Below, one piece after another: positions 26,339 through 34,316 of a DNA stretch of 64,000 nt. The notes below the pieces were generated by a model, which was not told where the DNA came from, ran no database searches, and saw nothing but the letters and a program-made list of their open reading frames with translations. Origin of the DNA: Terriglobales bacterium. Its GTDB lineage: Bacteria; Acidobacteriota; Terriglobia; Terriglobales; Acidobacteriaceae. Location of the stretch: positions 1-64,000 of the forward strand of contig DASSIZ010000103.1 of the NCBI GenBank assembly GCA_035691485.1. Direction: 5' to 3'. The translations under genes were made by a program, and so were the position numbers. The stretch's first letter is position 1. Each line of letters begins with the position of its first letter.

Positions 26339-27078
26339 GCGCGCTCCAGCGCCAACGGTTCGCGTGCCACGGCGATAAATAATTCTTCCAGGGATTTGTG
26401 CCCGTGCTGTTGCGGCAGGGTCTTAGGATCGCCTTCCAGCAGGATCTTGCCGCGGGAAAGAAAGAGCACGCGGTCGCAGACCTCCTCGACTTCGTACATG
26501 TTGTGCGAGGTCCACAGCACGCCGCATTGGCCGCGGGCGGCGAATTCGCGGATGATGTTGCGGATGTCCCGCGCCGTCGCCGGATCCAGCGATGCCGTGG
26601 GTTCATCGAGCAGCAGCAGGTGGGGGCTGTTCAGCATGGCTTTGGCGAGCGAGACCCGCGTCTGCTCTCCGGAGGAGAGCACGCCGCATTTTGTGTCGCG
26701 AAACCGAATCAAATCGAATTCATTGAGCAGAGACTCGATGCGTCCCGACAGATTCTCCACGGCGTAGATCATGCCGAAGACACGCAGGTTCTGTGCCACC
26801 GTCAGGTTGCCGGGGAGCGGAGCGTAGGCGGCGGCAAAATTGGTGCGCGACAGCGCCTGCGTTCGTCGCCGCTCGATGTCCACTCCTTCGATGACGATGG
26901 TGCCCGTGGTCGGTTCCAGCACCCCCAGCACCATGCTGATGGTGGTCGTTTTGCCCGCGCCGTTGGGCCCCAGCAGGCCCACAATCTCATTGCGGAGCAC
27001 TTGAAAGGATATGTTGTCCACGGCGACGGTGCTGCCGTAGAGCTTGCGCAAATCGGTAACCGACAACATCGCGGACAT
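26335..27078 (-). CDS. ABC-2 type transporter ATP-binding protein
   Basis: A 247-residue ABC ATPase with Walker A GPNGAGKTTT around residue 36-45, the signature LSSGEQTRVSLAKAM, Walker B LLLLDEPTASLDP and the H-loop TSHNMYEVEE. The signature reads LSSGEQ instead of the usual LSGGQ, a common variant in exporter ATPases. It forms an operon with the permease that overlaps its end. Confidence 0.92.
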   Translation of the reverse strand: MSAMLSVTDLRKLYGSTVAVDNISFQVLRNEIVGLLGPNGAGKTTTISMVLGVLEPTTGTIVIEGVDIERRRTQALSRTNFAAAYAPLPGNLTVAQNLRVFGMIYAVENLSGRIESLLNEFDLIRFRDTKCGVLSSGEQTRVSLAKAMLNSPHLLLLDEPTASLDPATARDIRNIIREFAARGQCGVLWTSHNMYEVEEVCDRVLFLSRGKILLEGDPKTLPQQHGHKSLEELFIAVAREPLALERA

Positions 27079-27129
27079 TGTAGTAGTCAGATGCCGGCAA
27101 CATCCTGTATTCCTTGCTTCCTTGGCCGG

Positions 27130-28173
27130 TCAGTCCACCCAGTCGGCGATGAAGACGTTGGTTTCGTGCGGTCGGGAGCCGTTGCGGTTCGACGAAAAGA
27201 CAAGCTTCTTACCGTCGGGGCTGAATACCGGGAAACCGTCGAAGGCTGGGCTATAGGTGATGCGCTCCAGGTTGCTGCCGTCAATGTTGACCGCGTAAAG
27301 CTCGAAATTCCCCATGCCCTTGGGGTCCGCCAGGTTGGAACTGAAGATGACGCGCTTGCCGTCGGGGAAAAAGTAGGGCGCGAAATTGGCGGCGGTGTTG
27401 TTGGTGATCCGGCGTTTGCCGCTGCCGTTGGCGCGCATGACCCACAAGTCGAGGCGCGTGGGACGAATCAGGTTCTGCGCCAGCAGCTCTTTGTATTCCA
27501 CAATTTCTTCCTTCGTCCGCGGGTGGTATGCCCGGTACACGATCCATTTCCCGTCCCGCGACCAGAACGGGCCGCCGTCGTACCCGAGTTCGTGCGTCAG
27601 CTGGCGGACGTGGCTGCCGTCGCTGTTCATGACGTAGATGTCGAGATCTCCATTGCGACTGGAGGTGAAGACGATGTGCTTGCCGTCGGGGGAAATCGTG
27701 GACTCGGCGTTATACCCCTGGTTGTGAGTGAGCGGCCGGGGATCGCTGCCGTCAGGGTTGGCGACGTAGATGTCGTAGGTCGGATAAACCGCCCAGCGAT
27801 AGCCCTTGGACCAATCCGGCGGAGACGGGCATTCCGGCGCGGCCGCATGGGTGGAGGAATAGAGGATGTGCTTGGCGTCAGGGAAGAAGTACGCGCAGGT
27901 GGTGCGTCCCCGGCCGGTTGAGACCATGTGCGCGCCCGAGCCGTCGGCGTTCATGATGAAGATCTGATCGCACTGCAGGCTGTCGCGGCGGGATTGAAAG
28001 ATCAGCTGCGCGCCGTCGGAGCTGAAGTAGGCCTCCGCGTTTTCCCCGCCGAAGGTGAGCTGGCGGACATGGCGAAGGTGCCTTTCTTCGGGAGTGCGAA
28101 GATCCCGCGCCGACGGCGTTTGGGCGAAGAGGACGACGGCAAGGTTGAGGACAAGCAGAGCAGCGATTCGCAT
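27130..28173 (-). CDS. secreted TolB-like beta-propeller (PD40/WD40-like) protein
   Basis: A 347-residue exported protein with signal peptide (RIAALLVLNLAVVLFAQ) and about six PD40 blades, each containing xxPDGKxIVFxSxRxGxxDIYVMNxDGSxxRQLT. Such proteins form propellers in the periplasm and usually mediate protein contacts. The strong blade conservation makes the fold certain; the partner is unknown. A TACATT hexamer lies 10 bases before its ATG. Confidence 0.85.
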   Translation of the reverse strand: MRIAALLVLNLAVVLFAQTPSARDLRTPEERHLRHVRQLTFGGENAEAYFSSDGAQLIFQSRRDSLQCDQIFIMNADGSGAHMVSTGRGRTTCAYFFPDAKHILYSSTHAAAPECPSPPDWSKGYRWAVYPTYDIYVANPDGSDPRPLTHNQGYNAESTISPDGKHIVFTSSRNGDLDIYVMNSDGSHVRQLTHELGYDGGPFWSRDGKWIVYRAYHPRTKEEIVEYKELLAQNLIRPTRLDLWVMRANGSGKRRITNNTAANFAPYFFPDGKRVIFSSNLADPKGMGNFELYAVNIDGSNLERITYSPAFDGFPVFSPDGKKLVFSSNRNGSRPHETNVFIADWVD

Positions 28174-28302
28174 CTGGACGACTAATGTACGAAAATGCGC
28201 TGCCGGTGGCTAGTGGCTGGACCTTCGGGTAGCCTGCGAAGGGTTGATCGGGTGATTTACCTTCTCAGCCGGGGATCACCCGATCATCCAATCGCCGGAT
28301 CG

Positions 28303-28629
28303 TTAAGCGGCTTTGCCGAAAGCGATTCGATGCTGAGTGGAGATCTCCACCGTGTAAAACACCGGCCGGATGTCGTTGGCGAGCAGCGGCTGAAGCTTGT
28401 TGCGGATCGCGTTGTACGCAGCCGTGTCCGCGAAGGTATCCGCTTGCTCGCGATTCTGCCAGTAGCTGATGGAGAGCGTCACGTTAGGATCGGTCTCGCG
28501 CAGCAATGTCTCGTAGCCGGCGAATCCGGGCTGCTTCTGCAATAGCGGCAGAAGTTCATTCTGCAGGATGGTTTCGACTTCCTGTTTCTTTCCGCCCTTG
28601 ATGTTGACTTCAACAACTCTGGCCAGCAT
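28303..28629 (-). CDS. antibiotic biosynthesis monooxygenase (ABM)-like small protein
   Basis: A 108-residue ferredoxin-like-fold protein (LARVVEVNIKGGKKQEVETILQNELLPLLQKQPGFAGYETLL...VTLSISYWQNREQADTF). This is the ABM/heme-degrading dimeric alpha-beta barrel pattern, whose members act as small oxygenases or are of unknown role. AGGAGG four bases before the ATG at 28629 fixes the start and excludes the much longer upstream reading frame. Confidence 0.8.
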   Translation of the reverse strand: MLARVVEVNIKGGKKQEVETILQNELLPLLQKQPGFAGYETLLRETDPNVTLSISYWQNREQADTFADTAAYNAIRNKLQPLLANDIRPVFYTVEISTQHRIAFGKAA

Positions 28630-28909
28630 AAGACCTCCTCGCGTTTTCAATTCGTGATGGCACCAAGGCCCTCCGCCGGGGTAGTGGCGGGAAACATCAG
28701 CCACTGGGTTGAGTTGACGATTTTGCCGGTCGGGCGACCAGCCCCACATCGTTTCGAGGCAAATTATATCCGTGCTGCGGCGGCCCGAACCGCAGAAATT
28801 TTCCGTCCCCGACAAATGCCAGTGCTTACCTCGCTTTGCTGTGGTCGATTCCGAAGGCGAAAGCTGCAAGCTGTAAAATGGCCGGCACTCCGGAGCGAGA
28901 GGAATTTCC

Positions 28910-29452
28910 ATGCGCAAGTTCGCGCTCGCCGTCGCTGTTTTTTTCGCCTTCAGCTGGTTTTCCGCTCTCGCGCAGCAGGAGCCGCCCTCTTCCGCGCCGC
29001 CGCAAGAGGAAAGAAAAGACGCGGGCAAGGATGCGAAGGACAAGAAGAAAAAGAAGGACAAGAACAAGCCCCAGGACGCCTATGACAGCGCGATCTTTTC
29101 CCAGGCGGTCGCCAATCGCGTACTGAGCGACCTGCGCGACGGCCTCGAGGGCCACAGCCAGCGCCTTGTGCTCTCTGCCTTCGACCAGGACAAGATGGAC
29201 GGCTACCTTACCTTTGAAGACCAGATCGAAGCCATGATGCAGCGCTATGATTACTTCCGCGTCCACTTCAGCATCACCCAGAGCACGATCGAAGGTCCCA
29301 AGGGCGTGGTGCTGGTGGACTGGCAGATGGAAGAAATTCCCCGCACCGGCGGAGCGCCCATCCGCCGCAACGGCCAGGTCAAGTTCGAAATGGAACGCGG
29401 CCGCAAGGGATGGAAGATTGTGGACTTCAATCCCCGCGGGTTTTTCTCGTAA
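28910..29452 (+). CDS. secreted protein of unknown function with Lys/Asp-rich linker
   Basis: A 180-residue protein with a signal peptide (FALAVAVFFAFSWFSALAQ), then a charged lysine-rich linker (DAGKDAKDKKKKKDKNK, residues about 38-54), then a folded domain with FSQAVANRVLSDLRDGLEGHSQRLVLSAFDQDKM...VLVDWQMEEIPRTGG. The C-terminal half has the look of an NTF2/SnoaL-like cone fold, but this is not certain. GAGAGGAAT precedes the ATG. It heads a run with the Nudix and DinB genes. Confidence 0.6.
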   Translation: MRKFALAVAVFFAFSWFSALAQQEPPSSAPPQEERKDAGKDAKDKKKKKDKNKPQDAYDSAIFSQAVANRVLSDLRDGLEGHSQRLVLSAFDQDKMDGYLTFEDQIEAMMQRYDYFRVHFSITQSTIEGPKGVVLVDWQMEEIPRTGGAPIRRNGQVKFEMERGRKGWKIVDFNPRGFFS

Positions 29453-29492
29453 GCTCTTGGCTGGTAGCCGCTGTGGTGCGCTGCTCGTTTGC

Positions 29493-29523
29493 GGCTAAAA
29501 GCCAAAAGCGAAAGCTGAGAGCT
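29493..29523 (+). repeat. dispersed intergenic word, degenerate GCTAAAAGC type
   Basis: GGCTAAAAGCCAAAAGCG followed by AAAGCTGAGAGCTT lies between the secreted protein gene and the Nudix gene. It is another degenerate relative of the word at 2591 and 17747, again just before a start codon. Confidence 0.45.
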
Positions 29524-29528
29524 TCTTC

Positions 29529-29954
29529 ATGAAACGCGATTATCCTGAGCGTCCGCTGGTCGGCGTCGGTGCCGTCATCGTCAGCCAGGGGAGGGTCGTG
29601 ATCGTGCAGCGCTCCGCAGAGCCGCTGAAAGGGCAGTGGTCAATTCCCGGCGGCGCGCTCGAGATCGGCGAGACTTTGCGCCAATGCGCCGCCCGTGAAG
29701 CCCTGGAGGAGACCGGGCTGCAGGTGGAGGCCGTAGATGTGCTCGATGTCTTCGACAGCATTTATGCCGACCCCGACGGGCGTACCCGCTACCATTACGT
29801 GCTCATCGATTTCTTTTGCCGCGTGCTCGGCGGCGAACTCAAGGTCGGCAGCGACGCCGCCCAGGCGCGCTGGATTAGCCGCGACGAGCTTGCAAACTTC
29901 AACATCGCGGAAACGGCGCAGAAGGTTATTATGAAGGCCCTCGATCGACATTAA
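29529..29954 (+). CDS. Nudix hydrolase
   Basis: A 141-residue Nudix enzyme. The Nudix box GALEIGETLRQCAAREALEETGL fits G-x5-E-x7-REUxEExGU exactly at about residues 44-66. The start RPLVGVGAVIVSQGRVVIVQRS and the RYHYVLIDFFCRV strand are typical of MutT/ADP-ribose-like members. The substrate (a nucleoside diphosphate derivative) cannot be fixed from sequence. The DinB gene follows after 33 bases with a GAGAGAG ribosome binding site. Confidence 0.9.
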   Translation: MKRDYPERPLVGVGAVIVSQGRVVIVQRSAEPLKGQWSIPGGALEIGETLRQCAAREALEETGLQVEAVDVLDVFDSIYADPDGRTRYHYVLIDFFCRVLGGELKVGSDAAQARWISRDELANFNIAETAQKVIMKALDRH

Positions 29955-29987
29955 CTCCCGGCGCGCTGCGCTGAAGGCGAGAGAGAT

Positions 29988-30518
29988 ATGTTTGCCGTGA
30001 ATTTGAACGATTTCATCGCCTACACCGATTGGGAGCGCAAGCTCTGGTACAGTTGGTTCCTGCAGCATGGTGAGCAGGTTCTGAAGATCGGCGTCGGCCC
30101 GCACAGCGACGGACGCTTTCAGACCGTCGGCGACATGGTTCGTCACATCTTTTCCGCGGAAAAACGATACGCCGAACGCCTCTCCGGGCAGCCCTTAACC
30201 GACACCGCTGCCATCCCCACCGACAATGTCGAGGCGCTTTTTCAATTCGGCGCGCAGAGCCGGAAAGAATTCCGGGCCATGCTCAATGCCGTCCCGGCGG
30301 GCGATTGGGATACTCCCAGGGAGTTCAAGATCTTGACCTCTGTCGTCCAAGCTACTCCGAGAAAAATCGCTGTACATGTCCTGGTGCATGAAATCCGCCA
30401 CTGGGCCCAAGTTGCCACCATGCTTCGCTTCAACGGGCTGAAAGGCGACTTTCACGATTTTCTTTTCAGCCCTGTGCTCGGCAGCGAAAGCGCCCGCGAA
30501 CAGAACCAGTCTCGCTAG
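29988..30518 (+). CDS. DinB-family putative metalloprotein
   Basis: A 176-residue four-helix-bundle protein of the DinB/YfiT type. The three metal-binding histidines are recognisable: VRHIFSAEKRYAERL near residue 50 and HVLVHEIRHWAQVATMLR near residue 130. DinB-family proteins include thiol-dependent transferases; the reaction here is unknown. GAGAGAGAT precedes the ATG at 29988. Its 3' end faces the terminator of the minus-strand RNA candidate. Confidence 0.85.
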   Translation: MFAVNLNDFIAYTDWERKLWYSWFLQHGEQVLKIGVGPHSDGRFQTVGDMVRHIFSAEKRYAERLSGQPLTDTAAIPTDNVEALFQFGAQSRKEFRAMLNAVPAGDWDTPREFKILTSVVQATPRKIAVHVLVHEIRHWAQVATMLRFNGLKGDFHDFLFSPVLGSESAREQNQSR

Positions 30519-30524
30519 ACTACG

Positions 30525-30567
30525 ACAAAACAAAACGACCCGCGGCTCGATTGCGGCACGCGGGTCG
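30525..30567 (-). terminator. intrinsic terminator of the minus-strand RNA
   Basis: On the minus strand, CGACCCGCG pairs perfectly with CGCGGGTCG (9 bp; plus-strand arms 30536-30544 and 30559-30567, 14-base loop) and is followed by TTTTGTTTTGT. The T-run is only on the minus strand, so it ends a transcript coming from higher coordinates and not DinB. Confidence 0.85.
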
Positions 30568-30756
30568 CCGGTAGTCTGTTGGGATTGGCCTGAGGCGGTC
30601 ACTCTTCTTCACCCCGGCTCTGCTTGCGGTCCGGGACGACTGCGACCTGTTAGCCTCCGGGACTCCAGCACTGACTCTGGAGTGGCGTTGGGCCAAACAC
30701 ACCGGAACTTGAGGTTGGTTTAGAGCGCACCGCTCTAAGCCTCAGACACCTCACTG
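30525..30756 (-). ncRNA. structured free-standing RNA, 6S-like candidate
   Basis: Between DinB and the ZIP gene there is no protein-coding signal, but the minus strand can fold extensively. A distal stem pairs CUGAGGC (30745-30739) with GCCUCAG (30596-30590). Inside it a perfect 8-bp hairpin UUAGAGCG-gug-CGCUCUAA (30738-30720) is followed by a perfect apical 7-bp hairpin ACUCCAG-n8-CUGGAGU (30683-30662). Extra pairings (GCC/GGC, UCCGG/CCGGA) extend the apical arm into a rod. The intrinsic terminator follows. The size (about 190-230 nt) and closing stem / bubble / terminal stem layout resemble 6S RNA. SRP RNA, tmRNA and RNase P core motifs are absent. The 6S assignment is inference. Confidence 0.55.
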
Positions 30757-31016
30757 CGGTTTTGTATATGACTGTCAATCATGTTGACCTGGACCACCCC
30801 CTTTCTCAGTGTAGCCGCAGATTAATACAGGTCGCGGAAACCCGTCAAATTCAGCTTCTCTGCCGCTGATTACTACCGGGATGCTGATTTCCCGGGTTCC
30901 GGCCAGAATTCAGTTGCTTTTCGATCGTATCCGTCGCACGAGCCTATTTTCCAATTCCAATTTTCGCAATTCCGCAATTGTTCCATTGTTTCCCTCTGCT
31001 ATGCTGCTGCGTCCTC
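30757..31016. other. leader region between RNA candidate and ZIP gene, with AT-rich repeat words
   Basis: TTGACA (minus strand, 30778-30773) and TATACA (30768-30763) are promoter-like pieces near the 5' end of the RNA but are not correctly spaced to each other. CCAATTCCAATTT (30951-30963) is shared exactly with 37877-37889. A plausible plus-strand promoter for the ZIP gene is TTGTTC (30978-30983), 16 bases, TATGCT (31000-31005). Confidence 0.4.
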
Positions 31017-31745
31017 ATGAGTCCCATAGCCATCAGCATCCTGCTCGGACTTACCGCCGCCGCTGCCAACGTGGTGGGGGGCGCGGTCATCGTGCAGAAG
31101 CAGTGGCACCACAGCTACCTGAAATATTTCATCGCGCTCGGGGCCGGCTTCATGCTGGCGACCTCGCTGGTGGAAATGGTGCCAGCCAGCGTCCGCCTGC
31201 GCTCCGACGCCGGCTTCCTGGTGTTGGTGGGGTACCTGATTGTTCACTTCTTCGAGCACACCGTCGCATCGCACTTCCATTTCGGGGAGGAGACGCACGA
31301 AGACGAGTTCGTGCAGAAGCACAAATCCTGGTCGGTCCTGCTGGGACTCATCATCCACACTTTTTTTGACGGCATTGCCATTGCGTCCGGCTTCCTGCTC
31401 TCCCGCTGGCTGGGATGGATCGTATTCATGGCCGTGTTCCTGCACAAAATCCCAGAAGGGTTCACCGTCGCCTCGGTGATGCTGGCCGGCGGGCGCAGCC
31501 GGGTAGTCGCGTGGGGCTCCTCGGCGCTGCTCGGCGCCGCCACCCTGCTCGGCGTGCTCACCATGGTCATCACGCGGCAGGCGGTCGGCGTGGGATTGCC
31601 GGTCTCGGCCGGCGTCACCGTTTACGTTGCCGCCTCCGACCTGATCCCGGAAGTCAATCGCGAGCCCGGCATTAAGATGGCGATCGTCGTCTTCCTCGGA
31701 GTCGGTTGTCTCTTCCTCATGGACTACCTCTTTCATATGCACTAG
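31017..31745 (+). CDS. ZIP-family divalent metal transporter
   Basis: A 242-residue ZIP transporter, which imports Zn2+ or related metals into the cytoplasm. Eight hydrophobic segments are visible. The conserved helices are VQKQWHHSYLKYFIALGAGFMLATSLVEMVP, VLLGLIIHTFFDGIAIASGF (the HxxxDG metal path) and AVFLHKIPEGFTVASVM (HKxPEG). A loop with EETHEDEF lies between helices. ATG 31017 was chosen because an upstream Met would add a non-family extension; no ribosome binding site is visible. The DHp-like gene starts 29 bases after its stop. Confidence 0.92.
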   Translation: MSPIAISILLGLTAAAANVVGGAVIVQKQWHHSYLKYFIALGAGFMLATSLVEMVPASVRLRSDAGFLVLVGYLIVHFFEHTVASHFHFGEETHEDEFVQKHKSWSVLLGLIIHTFFDGIAIASGFLLSRWLGWIVFMAVFLHKIPEGFTVASVMLAGGRSRVVAWGSSALLGAATLLGVLTMVITRQAVGVGLPVSAGVTVYVAASDLIPEVNREPGIKMAIVVFLGVGCLFLMDYLFHMH

Positions 31746-31774
31746 TTGCGGCAGCGCGGTACAATCCGGTTTCC

Positions 31775-32296
31775 GTGGAAAACCTCAGGCAACGTGCGGA
31801 TTTCGCAGACCCCGCTTTCGAAGAAGGTGGGCCGCGCCTGCAACGGTTGTGGCTTTCCATGCTGACGCGCAGGCTCTGGCTCATTGCCGGGGCCATGGGC
31901 CTGGTGATGTTCTTTGGCAGTGTGGGCCTTGATGTCTTGTTGCTGGAGCACGAGGCAGGGGTCGCGATGGTTGTTTCCAATGGCCTGGTCGCGCTCCTCG
32001 CTGCGTCTCTGGTCTATACCCTGCTGGCCGTCGGTCGGACACAACGCCGCCGCGTCATCGAGCGCATGGACGCCCTCCAGGAAGTGAACCACCACATCCG
32101 CAACGCGCTGCAGGCGCTCTCGTTCACCGCGGGCACGATGAAAAATACCAAGGAAGGCGACACTATCAACGAAGCCATCCAGCGCATTCAGTGGGCGCTG
32201 CACGAAGTCTTGCCGAAGGTTGAACCGACCTTCGAGCCCTTTCAGGGCAGCGCCCGTGAGGCGCACGATGCTTTACGCCGCGACGACAAATCCTGA
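31775..32296 (+). CDS. two-helix membrane protein with HisKA_2-like H-box and no kinase domain (paralogue 1)
   Basis: A 173-residue protein from a GTG start; TACAAT ends nine bases upstream at 31765. It has two membrane helices (about residues 37-57 and 70-86) and a cytoplasmic helix with ALQEVNHHIRNALQALSFTAG (about 102-121). This resembles the phospho-acceptor helix of HisKA_2-type sensor kinases (E-x-x-HRVKNNLQ-x-I). A second helix IQRIQWALHEVLPKV follows, as in the second helix of a dimerisation/phosphotransfer hairpin. No N, G1, F or G2 box of a HATPase domain exists. The downstream gene encodes a clear paralogue. The function is unknown; phosphotransfer from a separate kinase or simple dimerisation are options. 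Confidence 0.75.
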   Translation: MENLRQRADFADPAFEEGGPRLQRLWLSMLTRRLWLIAGAMGLVMFFGSVGLDVLLLEHEAGVAMVVSNGLVALLAASLVYTLLAVGRTQRRRVIERMDALQEVNHHIRNALQALSFTAGTMKNTKEGDTINEAIQRIQWALHEVLPKVEPTFEPFQGSAREAHDALRRDDKS

Positions 32297-32341
32297 CGCT
32301 CTCCACCCCACTCTTATTTTGTACAATGGAATCTGCCGACC

Positions 32342-32818
32342 ATGAGTACCGCATCTCCTACCCCGAACCAGCCGCGAGCCATTCCAGGTTTTCCCAGGCT
32401 TCCCGATGAGTTGCGGCCCGCCGCTCCTCGGCGGTCTTTCCTGTTTTCCAGCTGGACCACGATGTTGCTTGCCGGACTCCTGGCGGCGCTCCTGGTGTTC
32501 ATGGTCGGGGCGGGGCTGGACTGGTTCGTGATCCACGAAAAGGAATCTCGCAACATCGCCATCAGCGTGTCCGACAGCCTGGCAGCCGTCATCGCCGGCG
32601 TTCTCGTGTTCCGCCTCCTGCAATACGAGCGCGACCGGCGCAACCTTCTCCGGCATCGCCTAGAAATTATTGCGGAGATGAATCACCACGTGCGCAACGC
32701 GCTGCAGGTAATTTCACTGTCGGCTTATTCCAATGCCGACCAGCAGCAGCTCAATGCGGTGAAGGAGAGTGTCAACCGCATCCAGTGGGCATTGCGGGAA
32801 ATCCTTCCCAAACTGTAG
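32342..32818 (+). CDS. two-helix membrane protein with HisKA_2-like H-box and no kinase domain (paralogue 2)
   Basis: A 158-residue paralogue of the preceding gene. A Pro-rich cytoplasmic start (about 35 residues) is followed by two membrane helices (about 38-57 and 77-93) and the H-box helix IIAEMNHHVRNALQVISLSAY (about 109-129). It ends with VKESVNRIQWALREILPKL, aligned to IQRIQWALHEVLPKV of paralogue 1. It stops right after the second helix, so it is a membrane-bound DHp hairpin only. TACAAT ends 14 bases before its ATG, so each copy may have its own promoter. Confidence 0.75.
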   Translation: MSTASPTPNQPRAIPGFPRLPDELRPAAPRRSFLFSSWTTMLLAGLLAALLVFMVGAGLDWFVIHEKESRNIAISVSDSLAAVIAGVLVFRLLQYERDRRNLLRHRLEIIAEMNHHVRNALQVISLSAYSNADQQQLNAVKESVNRIQWALREILPKL

Positions 32819-32871
32819 TTCCTGTCCTTCTACACCAGCCGGACTTCCAGCTTCTAGTCCGTGCCCTTGTC

Positions 32872-34083
32872 TCACTCCACCGTGTGCTTCGCCGTGTACC
32901 CTTCGCGCGCGATGACCTGGAACTTCAAGTCCTTACCTTTCTGATCGCGGACGTGGAACTGCCCTCCATCGGGCGCTACCACCTCCACCTTCAGCTTGCG
33001 ATAGCTGCCATCCAATTTCGGGTTTGTGGGGTGATAGGCCAGCACGTACTGGTTGCGGATATTCTGCGCGATGTCGCGGAAAATTTCCGGCAACTCGCCT
33101 TCGAAGCGCGGCTTGAACCAGCGTCCCCCCGTCATCTTCGCGAACGTCTGCATCTGGTTGTCCGCCTGCAAGAAATCGATGCTGGAGGTCACGTTGCACG
33201 GCATGATGCCGGGGCCTCCCCCGCCGTACTGCTCGGCCCACATGCGCAATGCCTCGCCGGTGCTGATCGTGAAGATGCTGACGTTGGGCGTGTCCTTCAC
33301 TTTCTTCAGCACCTTGTCGTAAGTCATCCTGCTGAACGTATCGCAGCCGCTGGCGATCAGCACCACGTACTTGCGGCCCTCGATTCCATCCACCCGGTCA
33401 AGCGTGTCGTAGAGCGCGTCAAAAACGTTGGTTTCGCTGAACCCGGGAATGCGCAAGCTGTTGATCGCGGCAAGCACCTGGCGCTTGTCCTGGGTGAAGT
33501 CGGCAACGATCTGCGGCTTCATGTCGAAGGACACTACCGCGATCCAGTCTTCCGGCTTCAGGGTCTGGGCGAACATCCATGACGCGTTGAGCGCGTCGTA
33601 AACGAAGCGGTAGTAACGGGCGGCGAATTCGACCAGCAGCACCGCCGTGATCGGCGCCTTCGAGACCTCGAACTTTGTGATCCGCTGGGGCACTCCGTCT
33701 TCAAGGACACGGAAGTTGCCTTCCTTCAACCCCGGAATGAACTGCCCATCCTTGGTCGTCACCAACACCGGCACCTGCACCAAGGTGGTGTCCACCTTGA
33801 TCGAGTAGTCGGGCATTCCCTCGACCTTCTTCGGGCCTGGTTGCGGCTTGGGCTGGGGTGGCTCTTCCGCCTTCTTCGGAATCGCCATCGGCCCGATGTC
33901 GCCTTCCGGGCCGCCGGCTTCCGCCGGTGTTGATTGCGTGGGCTTGCCGGGAGGCGGCGGCTGCGGCGGCGCTTGCTGCGCAAAACTCGCCGCTCCGGCT
34001 AGCAACATCAGCATAATCGCCAGGACTAGGCCGCGCGGGCTAGTCCTCCCGCGCACGGAATTAGGGTACTTCTGGCACCACAT
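32872..34083 (-). CDS. secreted VWFA-related Acidobacterial domain protein
   Basis: A 403-residue exported protein with signal peptide (VLAIMLMLLAGAASFAQQ) and a Pro/Gln-rich linker. A short domain DTTLVQVPVLVTTKDGQFIPGLKEGNFRVLEDGVPQ follows, which is the hallmark of the acidobacterial VWFA-related family. A von Willebrand A-type fold then ends around VFTISTGEAL. The metal-binding MIDAS motif DxSxS is degenerate: the segment reads LLVEFAARYY. GAAGGG lies upstream of the ATG and TATACT further upstream. It is divergent from the S55 peptidase gene. Role unknown, probably envelope protein contacts. Confidence 0.88.
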   Translation of the reverse strand: MWCQKYPNSVRGRTSPRGLVLAIMLMLLAGAASFAQQAPPQPPPPGKPTQSTPAEAGGPEGDIGPMAIPKKAEEPPQPKPQPGPKKVEGMPDYSIKVDTTLVQVPVLVTTKDGQFIPGLKEGNFRVLEDGVPQRITKFEVSKAPITAVLLVEFAARYYRFVYDALNASWMFAQTLKPEDWIAVVSFDMKPQIVADFTQDKRQVLAAINSLRIPGFSETNVFDALYDTLDRVDGIEGRKYVVLIASGCDTFSRMTYDKVLKKVKDTPNVSIFTISTGEALRMWAEQYGGGGPGIMPCNVTSSIDFLQADNQMQTFAKMTGGRWFKPRFEGELPEIFRDIAQNIRNQYVLAYHPTNPKLDGSYRKLKVEVVAPDGGQFHVRDQKGKDLKFQVIAREGYTAKHTVE

Positions 34084-34316
34084 AGGGAATTCCCTTCGGA
34101 GTATCTCTGCAGTAGTATAGATGCGCTATTCCGCTTTTTCACTGCGCGTTGATTTTGTTCTCCCCCTCAAACGCAGGGGAGCGGCCCGCAACTCTCGCCT
34201 CCCAGGCGGGTTTGCGGAAATATCCAAAGACTGCGGAAGTCCGGGGGCCCAGCGTGCGTCACGGTTTTATTTTTAGCGCGCCGGGATGGATGGCGTCAGT
34301 GGTCTTAGCAGGTGGT

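Noticed and set aside
26398-27921. 507-codon plus-strand ORF across the ABC ATPase and TolB-like genes
   Set aside because: It spans two genes and the gap between them on the opposite strand; no motif or RBS, Val/Arg/Gly/His-rich composition typical of shadow frames.
30519-30840. SRP RNA, tmRNA or RNase P RNA for the structured minus-strand RNA
   Set aside because: The conserved SRP GGAAGGAAGCAGC, tmRNA acceptor ends and RNase P GAGGAAAGUCC motifs are not present.
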